A DNA stretch of 33,064 nucleotides from Chloroflexota bacterium (lineage in GTDB: Bacteria; Chloroflexota; Anaerolineae; Promineifilales; Promineifilaceae). The DNA is taken from contig JAHDEN010000057.1 of NCBI GenBank assembly GCA_020628815.1, positions 1 to 33,064 on the forward strand, read 5' to 3'. The position numbers and the translations under genes were made by a program. The notes beneath the pieces were generated by a model that was given only the letters and a program-made list of their open reading frames with translations, ran no database searches and was not told where the DNA came from. This document shows positions 16,627-26,270 of this stretch, piece after piece. The stretch's first letter is position 1; the number at the start of each line of letters is the position of its first letter.

Positions 16627-19600
16627 ATGCTATGCAAGACTACATTCACTCAAAAAGGCAAAACCATCTTGAACCTCCTCTTTCGTCATATTCCTAGAAA
16701 AATTTCAATCTATTCGATCTGTGCTGTTGGCACGCTATTGTTAATTTGTAGTCTGATTATTTTCTCCGCCAATGGGTCCCAAACAGCGGCCGGGTCTGAA
16801 CTTTCAGCAACTCCGGGTTTGGGTAGCAACACCTTTACCAGCGAGGAGCTATTTGAGCCAGTCGGCCGGATAACCAGCGTACACGGTCATGCCTCGGTCG
16901 CTATGGTAAACGGCTATTTATTGGCCGTTTATTCAACCGATGGCGGGGGGAATTTAGATGACGGCGGGGTCGATTTATACGATATTTCAGACCCACACAA
17001 CCCCAAAAAAGTAAATTCAATTGAATCGGGAACCACCCACGAATTGCGGGAAGCGCACAGCCTGTCGTTTAGTAGCAGCTACAACGGCCGTGACTACATG
17101 GTGCTACAGGCGATGCACGGGCTGCAAATTTGGGACGTGACCGAAGCCCCCAATGTGTGGCTGCACAACTACATGATCCTGCCCGGGATCCGCGAGGATG
17201 ATTATTTTGGTGCATGGTGGATATTTTGGCAGGCCCCCTACATATATCTGGCCGGTGTTGAGCAGGGGCTTTACATTATCGATGCTACAGACATCAATAA
17301 TCCCGAACTGGTCAAACAGGTGTCTACCACCGAACTGGGTGGGTTAAATCCGGCCCAAGTTTTTATTGTGGGCAACATGATGGTGTTGGCCTCAAACGTC
17401 AGTGCGGAACTAGCCACGGTCGATATTAGCGATCCGCTTAATCCTAAGGTGATCCAGAATTACCGCGGCCATGATGCGTATAGTCACACATTCGCGGCCG
17501 GTAAAATCTTTGGCTCTGGGGGTAGACGAGGTCCACAACGGCTAAATATTTACGATGTGAGCCATGCCGGAGCGATTCAGGAATACGGCTCAATTGGGGA
17601 AGGTGTGATGGTTCAGAATGGTGGGTACGGCACCTATCAAGATGGCTATTTCTTTGCTGGCTTTTCTCAAGGGGTTTACAAGTTTGATGTCGCCAATAAA
17701 CGTTTAGAAGGGGGCTGGCATCGGGATTGGACCGACCGAGATTATGATTTTGGGATTGTGTTAGGCAATCTGATGTTTGCGGGTGAGGATCACTTTGGCA
17801 TTAGCGAGCTGGTTGTTCACCAAACTGAACCTGACACACGCGGGCCAGAGGTGCATTGGATTCATCCGGCCGACGGCGCGCACGACCTAGCGGTCACCAC
17901 CCGAGTGGGTCTTTCGATGTCTGACAACGTGGACATTAGCAGCGTCACGGCCGAAACATTTATGGTCCGGCCGTTGTTGGGTGATGCGATCCCTGGCAAA
18001 TTTAGCTCTCAGCTTGGGATCGTTAACTTTTTCCCAGACGCACCTTTGCTCAACGGGGTAACTTATGAGGTGATCACAGAGGGAATCCTCGACTACTCTG
18101 GCAATCCAAGTCCCAAATTTACCAGCAGATTTACGGTTGGGGATCCCGCAACGGTTACCCTAGATTGTTCGTTCGAGCTTGAGCCAGCGTTGGTAGGCGA
18201 ACCAATCCCTTTTGCTGGCCAAGATAATCCAAACGGGACGATTTACCAGTGGCACTTTGGCGACGGAGAGATAAGCAATTTTTTGACTTCAGCCAGCACC
18301 AGCCATAGCTATCAGCATCCGGGCCGCTATCGGGTAAGCTTAAATTTGCAGCGGAGCACCCTGCAAGAAAAATGTGTCGGGATTCAGATTGTGACCCAAC
18401 CTGCGACAGATCAAGCACCGGTTTCGTCTGGGACAGTTGTGTTGGATGAAAATCAGCTTGTGACGGTGAACCGAGATAACAACACGGTGACCGCCATCGA
18501 TAAAAACAGCTTTGAAAAACTATGGGAGCAGCCGGTGTGTGACCGGCCGGAAACGATCGCTTTGGCCCTTGCCGACGAACTTTGGGTCGCCTGTTCAGAG
18601 TCTGATCAGATGGTTCGGCTCAACGCGCAGACGGGTAGCACAATTGCTACTATCAATTTCCCATATGGCAGCCAGCCCCATTCTGTAGCCTTTGCTCCTG
18701 ATCAATCGGCCGCCTACGTCACCCTCTACGGTTCGGGCGAGCTTGCCAAGCTCAACAGCGCCGGGCAGATCATCGAGCGCTTAACCGTGGGGCCAACACC
18801 TCGTTCAATCAGCATCAGCGGGGATGGGAACCGACTGTTGATCTCTCGCTATATTTCCCCATTGTTAACCGGTGAGATAGTTGAAGTAAACGGCGAATCA
18901 TTTGAGGTCGAACGGACCCATCCCCTTGCATTTGACCCTGGGCACGACCACGAGAGCGGCGGGCGTGGGGTTTTGAACTATGTTGGGCAAACGGCGATCT
19001 CGCCTGATGGATTGAGCAGTGTGATTCCGGCCAAAAAAGACAACATCGCCCGGGGCGAGTTTAAAGACGGCCGACCTCTGACGTTTGAGAGCCAAGTCCG
19101 GCCGGTCGTTGCTCGCTTAGATTTAGAAACCAACCGAGAAAATCGTTTAGAACGGATCGACCTTGATAACGAAGCTTTGCCACAATCAGTTGTCTACTCC
19201 CCGTTAGGCGACTTGATTTTTGTTGCCAATATGGGCTCAAATTCGATTCATGTTTACGATAGTGTGAGCCACGCCCTAATCAGCGAAATAACAACCGATT
19301 TTGCACCGCAAAGTATGGTCATTGATGCCGCGACCGGCCAGCTTTTCGCCCATAACTTTCTCTCCCGCACCTTGTCGGTGCATGATGTTTCTTCGTTGTT
19401 AGACGGGAGCGGAAACGGGGCCAGCCGGACCGCCACGGTTGAGCTGGTGGCCAATGAAGCGTTGGCGGCCGAGGTGCTTTTGGGCAAGCAGATTTTCTAC
19501 AATGCGGCCGACTCAAAAATGAGCAAAGACAACTATATTAGCTGTGCCGTGTGCCATATCGACGGAGATAGCGACGGCCGAGTTTGGGATTCCACGCAAG

Positions 19601-20955
19601 ATGGCGAAGGTCTGCGCAATACACCCTCTTTGCTGGGCAAAGGGGGGCTGGATCAAGGCAACCTGCACTGGAGCGGTGCGTTTGACGAGCTGCAAGATGT
19701 TGAAAATGAGATTCGGGAGCGTTTTGCAGGGTCTGGCTTTTTGACAGATGCGGACTTTGCAACCGCAGGCGTATTAGACGGGCCGCTTAAAACCGGCCGT
19801 AGCTCAGATCTGGATGCATTGGCCGCGTATGTCGCTACGCTTGATCAGACCGGCCGCAGCAGATTCAAAACAGCAGCCGGTAATCTGACAGCCGACGCTG
19901 AGCTGGGCAAAACGTTGTTTGCGGTCAGCGGCTGCGCCACCTGCCACAGTGGCGATCAGTTTACAGATAGCCCGGCCGGTGGGCGACACAACATCGGCAG
20001 CCTGTCACGTGGTAGTGGCGACTTTTTGATCGACACGCCGACTCTGCGAGGTTTGTGGTCTTCAGCCCCGTATTTGCATAACGGTGCGGCCCCCGACTTA
20101 CCGGCCGCGATTGAGGCTCATGCTTGGACCACGTTTACAACCACCGAGCTAGATCAGCTCAGCAGTTATTTGTTGCAGATTGACGATCAAGAACCGGGCG
20201 CACCGGCTATCGACAATCAAAATCCTGTGTTAGAAGGAGACTGGGCTACCAAAACCGGCCCGCTCAATGATGGGGTCTGGATTCAGGTGAACGCAACTGA
20301 TCCAGATGAATCAGACACTTTAACCTTCGGCGCACTTGGGTTCCCGTCTGGATTGGGCATCAACAGCGAAACGGGTGAAATCATCGGCGTGGCTTCTCCC
20401 GCCGGTCGGTATGCGATTAAGCTGTTTGTGACAGACGGCAACGGGGGCGCAGATGTGGCTGAGTTTGACTGGATTATCGGTGAAACAGAGGCGTTTCCGG
20501 CCGGTGAAACCCATCTTTGCAAAGCAACAACCAACTGCGATGTTGAGTTGGGCTGGTTACGGGTGCAGGTCCCGGCCGGAACATTTAGGCAAGATGTGGA
20601 GATTCAGGCTCGCTTTGATGCCCCTGCGGTGGCTGCGACGGGATCAGAGCCACCAGAAGATGTTGAACTGCTACATCCGTTTCGCTTACTGGCAACTTCT
20701 GCCATTACAGGGCAGGTGGTTGAGCCAGCTGCGGGTAAAAGCCTGAATGTCACATATCGCTTTGACGAAACGCTTTATGACGCTGTTTCCAGCTTCCGGC
20801 TGGAATTGGTTTTGCGCACCCAAGCTGAAGAAGCTGGTTTGCAATCGTTGAAGGGTGATTTTGCAGATGGCGCCATCACGTTTGAGCTGGATCAGCTGGG
20901 TGATATCGGCCTGATTCCCGGCCGAAATGTGATCTATTTACCATTTATCCGCTAA
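16627..20955 (+). CDS. Secreted multi-propeller protein with two c-type heme sites
   Basis: A 1442-residue exported mosaic protein. The N-terminus has basic residues and a hydrophobic helix at about 28-49, a signal sequence or anchor. About 55-400 holds LVIVD-type propeller repeats (for example GLYIIDATDINNPELVKQ). About 400-505 is an SbsA-like bacterial Ig domain. A PKD domain has its FGDGE at 544-548. A YVTN-type propeller spans about 600-950. A di-heme cytochrome region at about 955-1195 has CAVCH at 973-977 and CATCH at 1103-1107, and HNGAAP at 1151. A putative Ig module at about 1205-1290 resembles He_PIG. The protein ends VIYLPFIR, a tail I associate with Chloroflexota surface proteins. 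The heme region resembles MauG/cytochrome c peroxidase-like domains, suggesting extracellular electron transfer or oxidation; the substrate is unknown. Confidence 0.88.
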   Translation: MLCKTTFTQKGKTILNLLFRHIPRKISIYSICAVGTLLLICSLIIFSANGSQTAAGSELSATPGLGSNTFTSEELFEPVGRITSVHGHASVAMVNGYLLAVYSTDGGGNLDDGGVDLYDISDPHNPKKVNSIESGTTHELREAHSLSFSSSYNGRDYMVLQAMHGLQIWDVTEAPNVWLHNYMILPGIREDDYFGAWWIFWQAPYIYLAGVEQGLYIIDATDINNPELVKQVSTTELGGLNPAQVFIVGNMMVLASNVSAELATVDISDPLNPKVIQNYRGHDAYSHTFAAGKIFGSGGRRGPQRLNIYDVSHAGAIQEYGSIGEGVMVQNGGYGTYQDGYFFAGFSQGVYKFDVANKRLEGGWHRDWTDRDYDFGIVLGNLMFAGEDHFGISELVVHQTEPDTRGPEVHWIHPADGAHDLAVTTRVGLSMSDNVDISSVTAETFMVRPLLGDAIPGKFSSQLGIVNFFPDAPLLNGVTYEVITEGILDYSGNPSPKFTSRFTVGDPATVTLDCSFELEPALVGEPIPFAGQDNPNGTIYQWHFGDGEISNFLTSASTSHSYQHPGRYRVSLNLQRSTLQEKCVGIQIVTQPATDQAPVSSGTVVLDENQLVTVNRDNNTVTAIDKNSFEKLWEQPVCDRPETIALALADELWVACSESDQMVRLNAQTGSTIATINFPYGSQPHSVAFAPDQSAAYVTLYGSGELAKLNSAGQIIERLTVGPTPRSISISGDGNRLLISRYISPLLTGEIVEVNGESFEVERTHPLAFDPGHDHESGGRGVLNYVGQTAISPDGLSSVIPAKKDNIARGEFKDGRPLTFESQVRPVVARLDLETNRENRLERIDLDNEALPQSVVYSPLGDLIFVANMGSNSIHVYDSVSHALISEITTDFAPQSMVIDAATGQLFAHNFLSRTLSVHDVSSLLDGSGNGASRTATVELVANEALAAEVLLGKQIFYNAADSKMSKDNYISCAVCHIDGDSDGRVWDSTQDGEGLRNTPSLLGKGGLDQGNLHWSGAFDELQDVENEIRERFAGSGFLTDADFATAGVLDGPLKTGRSSDLDALAAYVATLDQTGRSRFKTAAGNLTADAELGKTLFAVSGCATCHSGDQFTDSPAGGRHNIGSLSRGSGDFLIDTPTLRGLWSSAPYLHNGAAPDLPAAIEAHAWTTFTTTELDQLSSYLLQIDDQEPGAPAIDNQNPVLEGDWATKTGPLNDGVWIQVNATDPDESDTLTFGALGFPSGLGINSETGEIIGVASPAGRYAIKLFVTDGNGGADVAEFDWIIGETEAFPAGETHLCKATTNCDVELGWLRVQVPAGTFRQDVEIQARFDAPAVAATGSEPPEDVELLHPFRLLATSAITGQVVEPAAGKSLNVTYRFDETLYDAVSSFRLELVLRTQAEEAGLQSLKGDFADGAITFELDQLGDIGLIPGRNVIYLPFIR

Positions 20956-21029
20956 CCCAAATGCCGTTCTCATGAAAAAATGATGGGGAATCTGGGGCAT
21001 CTGGCATCTTGCGGGGTAAAATCGCCCCT

Positions 21030-22547
21030 ATGGCGAATCAATTTGGAAAAGTGACCCTAAGTTTAACCCTGCTCATGCTCCTGTTTTTGTTGGGATGCGG
21101 TGGGGCAGAAAGCGATCCTTCTGAAGGGGAAGTTGAGGATGAGGCGGTCTCAACGGCTGATGTAGCGGATGAAACCGAATCTGAAACTGAAACGGCCGAG
21201 GCTGAACCGACGGCCGAGCCCACGGCGACCCCATCTCCGACACCAACACCCATCCCCCCCGAACTTGAACTCGAGACAGATGAAACGATTTATATCGACG
21301 ATAAAGTGGTCGTTACAGCCGCTACAGCACCAGAAGATGGCTGGCTGGTCGTTTGGCCCGCTACCGGAGCAGAATTAAATGCTGAAGATGCACTCGCCTT
21401 TATCGAAGTTGAAAGCGGTGATGAGGGGCGGTTTGAAATTCCAATCGACGGATCAGAAATCAAGGTGAGCGAGCTGCAAGTGGGGCTGCACGGTGGGCGA
21501 ACGGCTGATGATGATGCGTTCGGGGCTGATGGGGATAATTTGATTTTGATTCAACAAATCGAAATTGAGACGGCCGCAACCCGACCAACGATTGAACCCG
21601 GCAGCACCGTTGTCTCTGATGATGGATTTTTGCAGATCAAAGAGGTACGTAGCAACGGGCCTGCATGGGTCGCGATTTACGACGGCACCAAAGAGAATCT
21701 GCTTGGTTTTAGAGCGGTTCCGGCCGGAATATCAGAAGATGTCGATGTTCCTGTACAGTGGCACAACGCAACCACCGAGCTGTACGTGGTTTTGCTTTCT
21801 GACCTCGGCAATGTGGGCGAGTTTGAAGATGGAATTGATGAACCGGTTAGCAGCGGTGGAGAATTGGTTGGCGTTGACCTTGAGGTTGGTTTGCCAGCCG
21901 AGATCGTTGTGTTTGATCAACCGATGGAAGCCAGCGCTTTGATTGATCGGGTCACATCTCCGGTTGATGGGTATGTGGCGGTGTTTGGTGATTCAGACAG
22001 TGACGGATTCCCCAATACGATCATCGGGTCGGCCCCCATCAAAAAAGGGGTCACAGAGTTTTTGACCGTTGAGCTAGAGATCGGAACCGTAACGACCCAA
22101 ACTATCTTCTCTATTTATACCGATTCAGATCAAGATGGTGCATTTGACTATTTTGAAGATGAACCGGTCTTGTTTTCGGCCGCAGATGCAGAACCGGCTC
22201 CGCTTTTTGTGACGGCTCGATCTGATATCGAAGGGTTTTTAGTTGTCGATCATCTGTCTGGCTCAGATTTGGTGCGGGTAGATTGGGTGGCCACGCCGCT
22301 TGATGCTTGGCTTGTGGTTGAAAAACTTCCGGCCGAAGATGGGCAATCCCCCTTGGGGCAAGCCGCCATCCCCGTGGGTTTACATCACAGCTTAGAAATC
22401 CCGATTTCTGGCGTTAATCCGGGTGATGCGGTTCGGGTATTACTTTATATCAACAACCCTGATCCAGAGCTGTTTGAACCAGAAAGAAATGACTTTCCAC
22501 TGCTGGCTGACGGCCGGTTGGTGTTTGTCGAATTTACCGTTCGCTAG
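21030..22547 (+). CDS. Lipoprotein with four beta-rich repeats, DUF7282-like
   Basis: A protein of about 505 residues from the ATG at 21030; an in-frame TTG at 21009 would add seven residues before the signal. A hydrophobic signal ends in the lipobox LLGC (Cys23), followed by an acidic Glu/Thr-rich linker and a TATPSPTPTPIPP spacer typical of cell-surface lipoproteins. The rest is four copies of a unit of about 105 residues. Each has a core like DGWLVVWP, AWVAIYDG, DGYVAVFG or DAWLVVEK, then an Ala/Gly-rich turn and an acidic D.D or DEP patch. The pattern resembles the DUF7282 domain known mainly from archaeal and Chloroflexota surface proteins, which I judge by eye. It lies directly upstream of the LytS/LytT-type pair, so it could be their target or an accessory. 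Confidence 0.75.
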   Translation: MANQFGKVTLSLTLLMLLFLLGCGGAESDPSEGEVEDEAVSTADVADETESETETAEAEPTAEPTATPSPTPTPIPPELELETDETIYIDDKVVVTAATAPEDGWLVVWPATGAELNAEDALAFIEVESGDEGRFEIPIDGSEIKVSELQVGLHGGRTADDDAFGADGDNLILIQQIEIETAATRPTIEPGSTVVSDDGFLQIKEVRSNGPAWVAIYDGTKENLLGFRAVPAGISEDVDVPVQWHNATTELYVVLLSDLGNVGEFEDGIDEPVSSGGELVGVDLEVGLPAEIVVFDQPMEASALIDRVTSPVDGYVAVFGDSDSDGFPNTIIGSAPIKKGVTEFLTVELEIGTVTTQTIFSIYTDSDQDGAFDYFEDEPVLFSAADAEPAPLFVTARSDIEGFLVVDHLSGSDLVRVDWVATPLDAWLVVEKLPAEDGQSPLGQAAIPVGLHHSLEIPISGVNPGDAVRVLLYINNPDPELFEPERNDFPLLADGRLVFVEFTVR

Positions 22548-22643
22548 GACCCCGGTTTTCTGCATCGCTTCCGCTTGTCGGGTTATTTGACCGGACGTCG
22601 AAAAAATGTAAATTTAGCAACACTTTTATGGTAATGTGGGCGT

Positions 22644-24194
22644 ATGTCAAACGCAGAACCCACCACCAGAAGCGCCACTTCTGATCAATCAACCGGACCA
22701 ATACCCACCAACGGGATTATGACCACCAAAACCGCCGCGGCACTTAGAAGAAAAGCGTTTACCGAAAACCTGCCAGATTGGGCGACTCCGGTTGGATTGA
22801 TTGTGATCGCCACGCTGATCTATTTCATCCTTGCGCGCTCTTTTAGCAGCGAGATTTTTTCGTCTGCGCTTGAAGCTTTGGCTGATGATGGAACAGACCC
22901 GTATCTGTTCGGTGTGGTCTTCCAAGACATTCTGCTGCCGTTAACCCTGCTGCTTGTGCTCACAACTCGGCCGATTTTTCAGCGATATAGTATCGGCGAA
23001 ACCACAACTAGTGAGCGGGTTCAGATCGCAGGGGCGCTTGTTGTCATCGAGCTTGTTTATTTGGTGTTTATCGCCTATACAGAGATCGACTGGGTATCCT
23101 TTGGCCTGTTTGTAATCGCTGTGACCGGATTGATTGGTGGCTGGCGTTGGGGGCTGGCATTGGGGCTGATGAGCTTCTTTGTCGAGGGCTCCTTGTCGCT
23201 TATGTTTTCAGCCCTTGACGATTACTATCTGATCCAAGACAACAACTGGTTTAATTTGTTAGGCTGGTTTTATTTAACCGATATTCCGTTAATGGCAAAA
23301 ATTTGGGCCGGATTCGTGGCTGGTCAAGTTGGGCTACTGATTAATCGGTTTCGATTGGGGCTTGGGGTGCTGCTTGTGTTGGGCTTCGCGTTTGAAACTA
23401 TCCCCTCAATTTTTCACTTTTTTGTAGTGGATGCGGGGTATGCGGTTGATTCTATTTTAGCGGGTGGGGTTATCAACGCGGTCGCGATTATTGTGATCAT
23501 GCTCCAAGTTCAAAACAGCCGCAACTTAGCGCAGCTGCGCAAGACAGAGGTCAATCAAATCGCTTTGACCCAGGCCGAGTTACGGGCGTTGCGGGCGCAG
23601 ATTAATCCGCACTTTTTGTTTAACTCGCTAAACACAATTCGGTATTTTGTGCGCACCGATCCAGATCAAGCGCGTGGATTGCTGCTCAACTTGTCAGAAG
23701 TGTTTCAAGTTGCGCTTAAAGCGGGTGAAACAGTTTCGCTGAAAGATGAAATTGAATTTACAAAATCTTATTTGGCTTTAGAGCAGGCTCGCCTGGATGA
23801 ACGTTTGGAAGTCACTTGGTTTGTGCAAAACGATGATTTGCTGCAAACCGAGGTCCCGACTTTGCTGTTGCAGCCGGTTGTTGAAAATGCGGTGGTGCAC
23901 GGCATTGCTCCTGATCCTGAAGGGGGTCGTTTGCAGATCATGATTATGGGTAGTGGCGATGATTTGGTGTTGCAAGTGATTGACGATGGGATGGGGATGG
24001 ATGAAGAGCGGCTGGCGCTGGTTGAAGATCCCGCATCTGCCCCAGATGGGAGTATCGGCACCCTAAACATTCAACAGCGGCTAAAATCCCTCTATAAAAA
24101 TCGAGGCTTATTTAAAGTGGATTCGGCCGTAGGGCATGGCACAACGGTTGAAATGCGTGTGCCTTTAAAACAACATGAAAATTCTAATAACTGA
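22644..24194 (+). CDS. LytS/YehU-type sensor histidine kinase
   Basis: A 516-residue membrane kinase of the His_kinase (LytS) family. After a polar N-terminal tail of about 45 residues there are about eight hydrophobic segments between 46 and 290, with GWRWGLALGLMSFFVEG reminiscent of the 5TM-LYT sensor. The phospho-acceptor is His323 in QINPHFLFNSLNTIRY. The ATPase domain has Asn414 in VVENAVVHG and Asp446-Asp447 in DDGMGM, and a short lid SIGTLNIQQRL. The following response regulator gene starts inside its last 20 bases, so translation is probably coupled. Members sense cell-envelope state, membrane potential or metabolites. The input here is unknown. The upstream lipoprotein is a plausible target or co-sensor. 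Confidence 0.93.
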   Translation: MSNAEPTTRSATSDQSTGPIPTNGIMTTKTAAALRRKAFTENLPDWATPVGLIVIATLIYFILARSFSSEIFSSALEALADDGTDPYLFGVVFQDILLPLTLLLVLTTRPIFQRYSIGETTTSERVQIAGALVVIELVYLVFIAYTEIDWVSFGLFVIAVTGLIGGWRWGLALGLMSFFVEGSLSLMFSALDDYYLIQDNNWFNLLGWFYLTDIPLMAKIWAGFVAGQVGLLINRFRLGLGVLLVLGFAFETIPSIFHFFVVDAGYAVDSILAGGVINAVAIIVIMLQVQNSRNLAQLRKTEVNQIALTQAELRALRAQINPHFLFNSLNTIRYFVRTDPDQARGLLLNLSEVFQVALKAGETVSLKDEIEFTKSYLALEQARLDERLEVTWFVQNDDLLQTEVPTLLLQPVVENAVVHGIAPDPEGGRLQIMIMGSGDDLVLQVIDDGMGMDEERLALVEDPASAPDGSIGTLNIQQRLKSLYKNRGLFKVDSAVGHGTTVEMRVPLKQHENSNN

Positions 24195-24966
24195 TGACGA
24201 AGCACCCGCTCGGGGTGAATTGACCTATATTTTGGAGCAGCTAGCGCCAGATGCTACTTTGTTCGAAGCTAAAAACGGCAAGCAAGCAGTGGATTTCTTG
24301 GCGAAAAATCAGGTTGATGTTGCTTTTATGGACATTAACATGCCGGGCATGGACGGGCTGACGGCCGGGGCTACCATTATGGAGATGGACTCTCCTCCTC
24401 TATTGGTGTTTGCAACAGCGTATAGCGATCACGCAATTGAAGCGTTTGAGATCGCTGCTTTAGATTATGTTGTGAAGCCGTTTGACGAAAATAGGCTTGA
24501 AAAAACGATTGAACGAATAAGAGAGACGCTGGCAAAACAGGAAGGGGTTGACCAGCAACAGGAAGCGATTCGGGCGGTACTATCACAGATGGTCGGCCGG
24601 GAGGTTGGGCAAGCACCATCCAAACAAAATATCGATAAGCTTTGGGGCGAGCGGGAAAACGGGAACCGATTATTAGCCGATTACAGCGAGATTATGTACA
24701 TCGAAGCGGAGCAAAAGAAAGTCTTTTTTGCTCACGTAAATGGGGAAAAGCTTCAGGTGCGCCAAACGCTTAAAGAGCTGGAAGAGCGGCTGGCCGATCA
24801 TAAGTTTGTGCGGGTGCATAAGGGATTTTTAATCAACCTCGATCATATTGTTGAGGTTGTCCCGTGGTTCTCCGGCGGATATCTGATTAAGCTTGGCCCC
24901 GATGCGGCCGAAATCCCTATGTCTCGTCGGTATGCGGCTAAATTAAAAGAAGTGACAGATTGGTAG
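24175..24966 (+). CDS. LytTR-family response regulator
   Basis: A 263-residue transcription regulator. Residues 1-120 form a receiver with Asp7-Asp8 (ITDDEAPAR), phospho-acceptor Asp53 in FMDINMPGMDG, Thr81 and Lys101 in VVKPFDE. A Gln/Glu-rich linker follows. Residues 160-263 are a LytTR DNA-binding domain (IMYIEAEQKKVFF, then FVRVHKGFLINLDHIVEV and IPMSRRYAAKLKE). It overlaps the upstream LytS-type kinase gene by 20 bases and is its evident partner. LytTR proteins bind pairs of short direct repeats upstream of targets, often envelope genes; I did not find a convincing pair in this window. Confidence 0.95.
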   Translation: MKILITDDEAPARGELTYILEQLAPDATLFEAKNGKQAVDFLAKNQVDVAFMDINMPGMDGLTAGATIMEMDSPPLLVFATAYSDHAIEAFEIAALDYVVKPFDENRLEKTIERIRETLAKQEGVDQQQEAIRAVLSQMVGREVGQAPSKQNIDKLWGERENGNRLLADYSEIMYIEAEQKKVFFAHVNGEKLQVRQTLKELEERLADHKFVRVHKGFLINLDHIVEVVPWFSGGYLIKLGPDAAEIPMSRRYAAKLKEVTDW

Positions 24967-25109
24967 AGAAACTTGTTTGGGGAAAGCCTGCTGAGACAGA
25001 ATCTGGAAGGAAAACTTAATTTGCACTGACTCGTGGGTCGAAGTAAAAAGGATAGAAATAGCTCCTAAACTAAACTATAAACATTGTTCCATTTCAGCGT
25101 TTCCTATCT

Positions 25110-26108
25110 ATGATCACAAAAGAAAATAGCAGTTTGATCGAGAAGTTGGTGCACCAAACAATCCAACTTATCCAGACTGAATATCCTAACGGAGTGCGGC
25201 TTACACTTTCCAAACCTTCAGAAAAAACAATTTCACCCAAAGGGATTTATCCTGCTTTTTATGGTTGCTATGACTGGCATTCGGCTGTGCATTCCCACTG
25301 GCAAATTGTTAAAGGGATGCAGATTGTGCCTGACGGCAGCTTTGTAGATCGTGCCGTTCAGGCTTTAGATACCAGTTTAACGGCTGAAAATATTGCTACA
25401 GAGATGGAGTGGATTGCCACGCGCAAAAATTTTGAGATGCCTTATGGGATGGCGTGGCTGCTAACGCTTGATGCTGAGTTAAAAACTTGGGGAGCCGAAA
25501 GCGCCAAGCGCTGGTCAGACGGTTTACGGCCGATGGTTGACCATGCTCGGGAGCGATTTATCCACTATTGCCACGCTATGCCAATGCCCAATCGGGGTGG
25601 GTTGCACAACCAAAGCGCCTTTTCGCTAGGGCTGGTTTGGGATGTGGCGCAAAGCCAAAATGATCATGAATTGCAGGAGCTTGTCGAATCGACCGGCCGC
25701 CGTTTTTACTGGGCCGATACTCACATCAATCTGCGCTATGAACCATCTGCGGCCGATTTTCTGTCCCCGTCACTGTCTGAAGCTGATTTGATGGCCCGGG
25801 TGTTGACCGAAGATGAGTACGAAATTTGGCTAGACCTGTTTGAGCCAAATGGGTTCGACGCGCTAGAACCGGTTGAAGTTGTGGACCCATCTAACGGACA
25901 ATTGGCACATTGGGCCGGGCTAAACTTTAGCCGCAGCTGGATGTTATCTCGTATCTCCAAGGCTCTTTCCCCAGATCACCCGTTATCTGACAAACTGAAT
26001 CAGAACGCCCAAAAGCATCTTGAAGCGGCTCTGCCGATGGCGGCTCATCCTGACTATATGATCTCCCACTGGGTCCCTACGTTTGCGGTGTATGCCCTAA
26101 CCCGCTAA
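25110..26108 (+). CDS. DUF2891 family protein
   Basis: A 332-residue soluble protein without signal peptide. It matches DUF2891 in its signature YPAFYGCYDWHSAVHSHW (residues 47-64), the FEMPYGMAWLLTLDAEL block and the late DYMISHWVPTFAVYALTR. The repeated Trp/His/Asp-rich helices suggest an alpha-toroid-like fold with a polar pocket, as in sugar epimerases and glycoside hydrolases, but no activity is established that I know of. No strong ribosome site was seen. A TATAAA box lies 30-odd bases before the ATG. It is transcribed alone and converges on the glycan-gene cluster, with a palindromic repeat in between. Confidence 0.85.
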   Translation: MITKENSSLIEKLVHQTIQLIQTEYPNGVRLTLSKPSEKTISPKGIYPAFYGCYDWHSAVHSHWQIVKGMQIVPDGSFVDRAVQALDTSLTAENIATEMEWIATRKNFEMPYGMAWLLTLDAELKTWGAESAKRWSDGLRPMVDHARERFIHYCHAMPMPNRGGLHNQSAFSLGLVWDVAQSQNDHELQELVESTGRRFYWADTHINLRYEPSAADFLSPSLSEADLMARVLTEDEYEIWLDLFEPNGFDALEPVEVVDPSNGQLAHWAGLNFSRSWMLSRISKALSPDHPLSDKLNQNAQKHLEAALPMAAHPDYMISHWVPTFAVYALTR

Positions 26109-26129
26109 ATAGCCTTTCGCTTAAGCTTT

Positions 26130-26214
26130 TTTGCCGCGGATGTGCGCTAATTTCCGCTGATATTTCATAAATAATCACGTAAATCAGCGAGAATCCGTGA
26201 AAATCTGCGGCAAA
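26130..26214. repeat. Imperfect palindromic repeat element between convergent genes
   Basis: Arms 26130-26161 and 26183-26214 pair at 24 of 32 positions around a 21-base loop. The outer TTTGCCGC and inner CGCTGAT blocks are perfect. The text, with runs such as CCGCGGAT and AATCAGCG, is like a short repeat family (GCGGATTTCCGCTGAT-like) that I recall from many environmental genomes including Chloroflexota. No protein is encoded. It lies 21 bases after the DUF2891 stop and 56 bases beyond the convergent glycosyltransferase stop, where it could also act as a two-way transcription block. Confidence 0.75.
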
Positions 26215-26270
26215 TTGCTAACATGTGCACTTGTCTAAAACTCGGGTAAGTTAGCTGGTTAGATCACAGC

